Shown here: positions 61,719-64,000 of the stretch, piece by piece | Layout: each line of letters opens with the position of its first letter | How positions within the stretch are numbered: position 1 is the stretch's first letter | NCBI RefSeq assembly: GCF_900143005.1 | Contig: NZ_FRCS01000005.1 | Coordinates: forward strand, 1-64,000 | From: Cryptosporangium aurantiacum | GTDB lineage: Bacteria > Actinomycetota > Actinomycetes > Mycobacteriales > Cryptosporangiaceae | DNA: 64,000 bases | Reading direction: 5' to 3' | Position numbers and translations under genes: made by a program | The notes under the pieces: generated by a model | What the model was told of the DNA's origin: nothing | Databases searched by the model: none | What the model saw: only the letters and a program-made list of their open reading frames with translations

Positions 61719-62017
61719 GCCACCAGCATCGCGCGTCGTTCCCGCGGCGTCGTACCGCCCCAGACCCCCTCACAGTCGCCGGCGTTCAACGCGGCGGCGA
61801 GGCAGTCTGCCTGGACGTCACAGGAGTGGCAGAAACTGAGCGCCGGATCGGCCGGTTCGGTGGGGAGCGGGAAGAACGTCTCCGGGTCGACGGTCCGGCA
61901 GCGACCGCGTGTGCGCCATGTCGGGTCGGCCGGTCGTGCCGCCCTCGCCGCCAGCAACCGGGGATCGCGGCTCGCCGCGAGCACCTCATGTGGCCTCGGC
62001 AGCCTGGCCCGAGTCAC
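61619..62017 (-). CDS. WhiB family transcriptional regulator, second copy
   Basis: This 132-residue WhiB protein has four cluster Cys ligands: one in GRCRTVDPETFFP, then CHSC and VQADC, and the turn CEGVWGGTTPRERRAML. It is longer than WhiB1 at both ends, with an Arg/Ala-rich N-terminus and a 30-residue polar tail. It is not a clear WhiB1-7 ortholog by eye. GTG 62017 has AGGAGA 9 bases before it. It lies between the SRAP gene and the hydrolase on the same strand. Positions 62018-62199 contain no further gene. Confidence 0.9.
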   Translation of the reverse strand: MTRARLPRPHEVLAASRDPRLLAARAARPADPTWRTRGRCRTVDPETFFPLPTEPADPALSFCHSCDVQADCLAAALNAGDCEGVWGGTTPRERRAMLVAWRNRTGVAGAPTSFTNATRARSERADTIRRDT

Positions 62018-62199
62018 GTGTCTGCTCTCCTTCCTGCACGGGTGCGTGCCTGTACCGGTGTCCCCGTGACACGGGCGCCACCCCCGGCGGAAGCGCCAGC
62101 AGTAAACCGTGTGCCACGGGCTACGTCACAGACAACGAGGCGGGGAAGGGGTCGTTACGGGGTTTCGCCAGCGGTCTCGGCCGCCGTGGACAAACCCAC

Positions 62200-62916
62200 T
62201 CAGAACAACGTGTCGAGCGGCACCGGAGCCGGCTGGCCGACCGCCGCCCTGAGCTCCGGACCGTTGTTCCGGACGTTGCCGACCGCCGGGCCGACCGGCC
62301 GCAGCTCCATCCCGGCGAGCCAGTCAGGCGTGGGCGGGACGAGCAGCGCGGCCGAATCCACCGGCGACTCCCCCAGCCACTCGGCCCACCGCTCGCGCGG
62401 CAGTAACAGCGGCATCCGGTGGTGAACCTCGCTCAGCGGCGCGAGCGCCTCGGTGGTGACGATCGAGCACGTCGCCACCTTCTCGTCGCCGGAGCCCCAG
62501 ACCTCCCACAGCCCGGCGAAGACGCACGGACCGCCGTCCGCCCTGGTCAGGTACCACGCCTGCTTGCCCGGCCCGTCGGGACGCCGTGACCACTCGTACC
62601 AACCGTCCGCGGGCACCAGGCACCGGCGGCGCGCGAACGCCGACCGGAACGCGGGCTTGGACGCCACCGACTCGGCGCGGGCGTTGATCATCCGCGCCCC
62701 GGCCGACACGTCCGCGGACCACGACGGCACCAGGCCCCAGCGCAGCGAGTCGACGACCCGGCCACCCCGGGACGCCGATACCCGGACCACCGGCACGTCG
62801 GTGGTGGGCGCCACGTTGTAGTCGGGACGCAACGGCTCGTCGAACGCGGTGCCGATCGCGTCGAACTCGGCGACCAGGTCGTCCGAGCTTCGGGTGGAGG
62901 CATACCGACCGCACAT
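62200..62916 (-). CDS. SOS response-associated peptidase (SRAP/HMCES, YedK)
   Basis: This 238-residue DNA-protein crosslink protein caps abasic sites in single-stranded DNA. The catalytic Cys2 follows the initiator Met (MCGRYAST). Other conserved residues are [18 protein letters not shown], the Asn in MINARAESV, the Glu in GWYEW, and the His in [12 protein letters not shown] 62916 is certain because Cys2 must be exposed; TAACGT lies 7 bases upstream. It is divergent from aroA, as in M. tuberculosis. Confidence 0.95.
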   Translation of the reverse strand: MCGRYASTRSSDDLVAEFDAIGTAFDEPLRPDYNVAPTTDVPVVRVSASRGGRVVDSLRWGLVPSWSADVSAGARMINARAESVASKPAFRSAFARRRCLVPADGWYEWSRRPDGPGKQAWYLTRADGGPCVFAGLWEVWGSGDEKVATCSIVTTEALAPLSEVHHRMPLLLPRERWAEWLGESPVDSAALLVPPTPDWLAGMELRPVGPAVGNVRNNGPELRAAVGQPAPVPLDTLF

Positions 62917-62965
62917 GTCCGCCACGTTATCGAGCCCCACCGACACTTCCGGCAGACTGGCACCC

Positions 62966-64000
62966 ATGCAGAACGCCCCGCTTCCCGACCCGTGGCCCGC
63001 CCCTCGCGCGGATGCGCCGGTCGTCGGCACGGTCACGATGCCGGGGTCGAAGTCCGTGACGAACCGCGCGCTGATCCTGGCCGCGCTCGCATCCGGGCCC
63101 TCGACCCTGCGCGCACCGCTCCGCAGCCGCGACACGCTGCTGATGGCCGACGCGCTCCGCGCGCTCGGCGTCGGGGTGGCGGACGCGGCCGACGGCGCCT
63201 GGCGCGTCACCCCGAACGCGCTGCACGGTCCGGCGACCGTGGACTGTGGGCTCGCCGGCACGGTCATGCGGTTCCTGCCGCCCGCCGCGGTGCTCGCCGA
63301 CGGCCCGGTGACGCTCGACGGCGACGTCCGGGCGCGCGAACGTCCGATGGGGCGCCTGATCGAGGCGCTGCGCGGCCTCGGTGCCGAGATCGCGGACGAC
63401 GGCCGGGCCGCGCTGCCGTTCACCGTGGCCGGTCGCGGCGGGCTGCCCGGCGGGAGCGTGACGATCGACGCGTCCGCCTCGTCGCAGTTCGTCTCCGGGC
63501 TGCTGCTCTCCGGCGCACGCTACGAGAAGGGCGTCGTCGTTTTCCATGACGGGAAGCCCGTCCCGAGCCTGCCGCACATCGACATGACCGTCGCGATGCT
63601 GCGCGACGCGGGCGTCACCGTCGACGACGGCGAACCGAACACGTGGCGGGTGGAGTCGGGTCCGATCGCACCGCTCGACCTCGACGTCGAACCCGACCTG
63701 TCGAACGCCGCCCCGTTCCTGGCCGCCGCCCTGGCGACCGGCGGAAGCGTCACGATCACCGGCTGGCCGACGCGCACCACCCAGGCCGGTGACGCGCTGC
63801 GCGACCTGCTGGCCCGGATGGGAGCGGTGGTCACACTGGACGACCGCGGGCTGACCGTCGCCGCCGGGGCCCGGCTGACCGGCCTGGACGCGGACCTGCA
63901 CGACGTCGGCGAGCTGACGCCGGTGCTGGCCACGCTCGCGGCGCTGGCCGAGACGCCGTCCCGGTTGCGCGGGATCGCGCACCTGCGCGGGCACGAGACC
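62966..64000 (+). CDS. aroA: 3-phosphoshikimate 1-carboxyvinyltransferase (EPSP synthase), partial
   Basis: The first 345 codons of AroA, the sixth shikimate enzyme, run off the window edge without a stop. Conserved segments are [17 protein letters not shown] (shikimate-3-phosphate and PEP site), [42 protein letters not shown] and [11 protein letters not shown] with the catalytic-site Asp. The segment [11 protein letters not shown] replaces the Escherichia coli NAGTAMRPL, so the residues governing glyphosate contact differ. About 80-90 residues are missing at the end. Confidence 0.95.
   Translation, partial: MQNAPLPDPWPAPRADAPVVGTVTMPGSKSVTNRALILAALASGPSTLRAPLRSRDTLLMADALRALGVGVADAADGAWRVTPNALHGPATVDCGLAGTVMRFLPPAAVLADGPVTLDGDVRARERPMGRLIEALRGLGAEIADDGRAALPFTVAGRGGLPGGSVTIDASASSQFVSGLLLSGARYEKGVVVFHDGKPVPSLPHIDMTVAMLRDAGVTVDDGEPNTWRVESGPIAPLDLDVEPDLSNAAPFLAAALATGGSVTITGWPTRTTQAGDALRDLLARMGAVVTLDDRGLTVAAGARLTGLDADLHDVGELTPVLATLAALAETPSRLRGIAHLRGHET

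Overview
The window is high-GC actinobacterial DNA with dense operons, many 4-bp ATGA/GTGA overlaps and many apparently leaderless starts (a TANNNT box 6-9 nt before ATG/GTG). Markers of the phylum include two WhiB proteins, a WhiB1-like regulator beside a PdtaS-like kinase, a SigR/RsrA-type pair, a KGD-type 2-oxoglutarate dehydrogenase, bL37, BsaP, DUF3052, DUF6104 and XRE/DUF397 genes. The order whiB1 - pdtaS - ... - rsrA/sigR - ... - SRAP - aroA recalls the whiB1-to-aroA stretch of Mycobacterium tuberculosis, here expanded by insertions. SodN, SARP and DUF397 genes suggest a filamentous or spore-forming relative (Frankia/Cryptosporangium/Streptomyces-like); the genus is an inference. No rRNA, tRNA, CRISPR array, insertion sequence or prophage was recognised.

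Layout. 1-3.4 kb: an aldo/keto reductase divergent from a MocR/PdxR regulator, with tandem repeats on both sides and inside the regulator. 3.4-10.4 kb: an ABC-2 exporter pair, a YihY/BrkB membrane protein with a pentapeptide-repeat tail, and an ABC - FtsX permease - histidine kinase - response regulator operon. 10.4-18.6 kb: nirB/nirD nitrite reductase with a small unknown leader gene, an FAD oxidoreductase preceded by roughly 11-bp-phased direct repeats, and a large SARP/AfsR-type activator. 18.5-25.3 kb (minus strand): a MarR regulator, cydABDC (cytochrome bd and its assembly exporter) and a Gly-Ser-Ile repeat protein closely linked to cydC. 25.5-35.3 kb: an unknown gene, DUF3052, a second ABC exporter, kgd, a DUF6104 protein and three paralogous lipoproteins. 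35.3-46 kb: an MDR oxidoreductase divergent from a flavin reductase, alkB-tetR, a CrgA-like protein, malic enzyme, sodX/sodN nickel superoxide dismutase, a histidine phosphatase, an SSAT-like acetyltransferase, an anti-sigma/SigF-type pair and a lipid kinase. 46-53 kb: whiB1, pdtaS, bioF, and a lysylphosphatidylglycerol-synthase-like protein with a degenerate kinase domain. 52.9-56.2 kb: a gene-poor, apparently less GC-rich accessory patch with a SUKH (SMI1/KNR4) protein, two DUF397 genes, an XRE regulator and a 34-bp nested palindrome. 56.3-64 kb: bioD-bioB-GNAT-bsaP, bL37, sigR-rsrA, a YbaK-type deacylase, a hydrolase overlapping a second whiB gene, an SRAP peptidase and the start of aroA, cut by the window edge.

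The strongest regulatory observations are a consensus-like SigR promoter placed so that its transcript would start at the GTG of a longer SigR isoform, an array of five phased CCAAG-type repeats next to a SARP gene, two GTGA-N6-TCAC sites upstream of whiB1, and the nested palindrome in the XRE/DUF397 patch. The least explained genes are the Gly-Ser-Ile repeat protein after cydC, the tandem lipoproteins, the 115-residue protein before nirB and the unknown gene at 25488-26219. No wholly new multi-gene system can be claimed from sequence reading alone.
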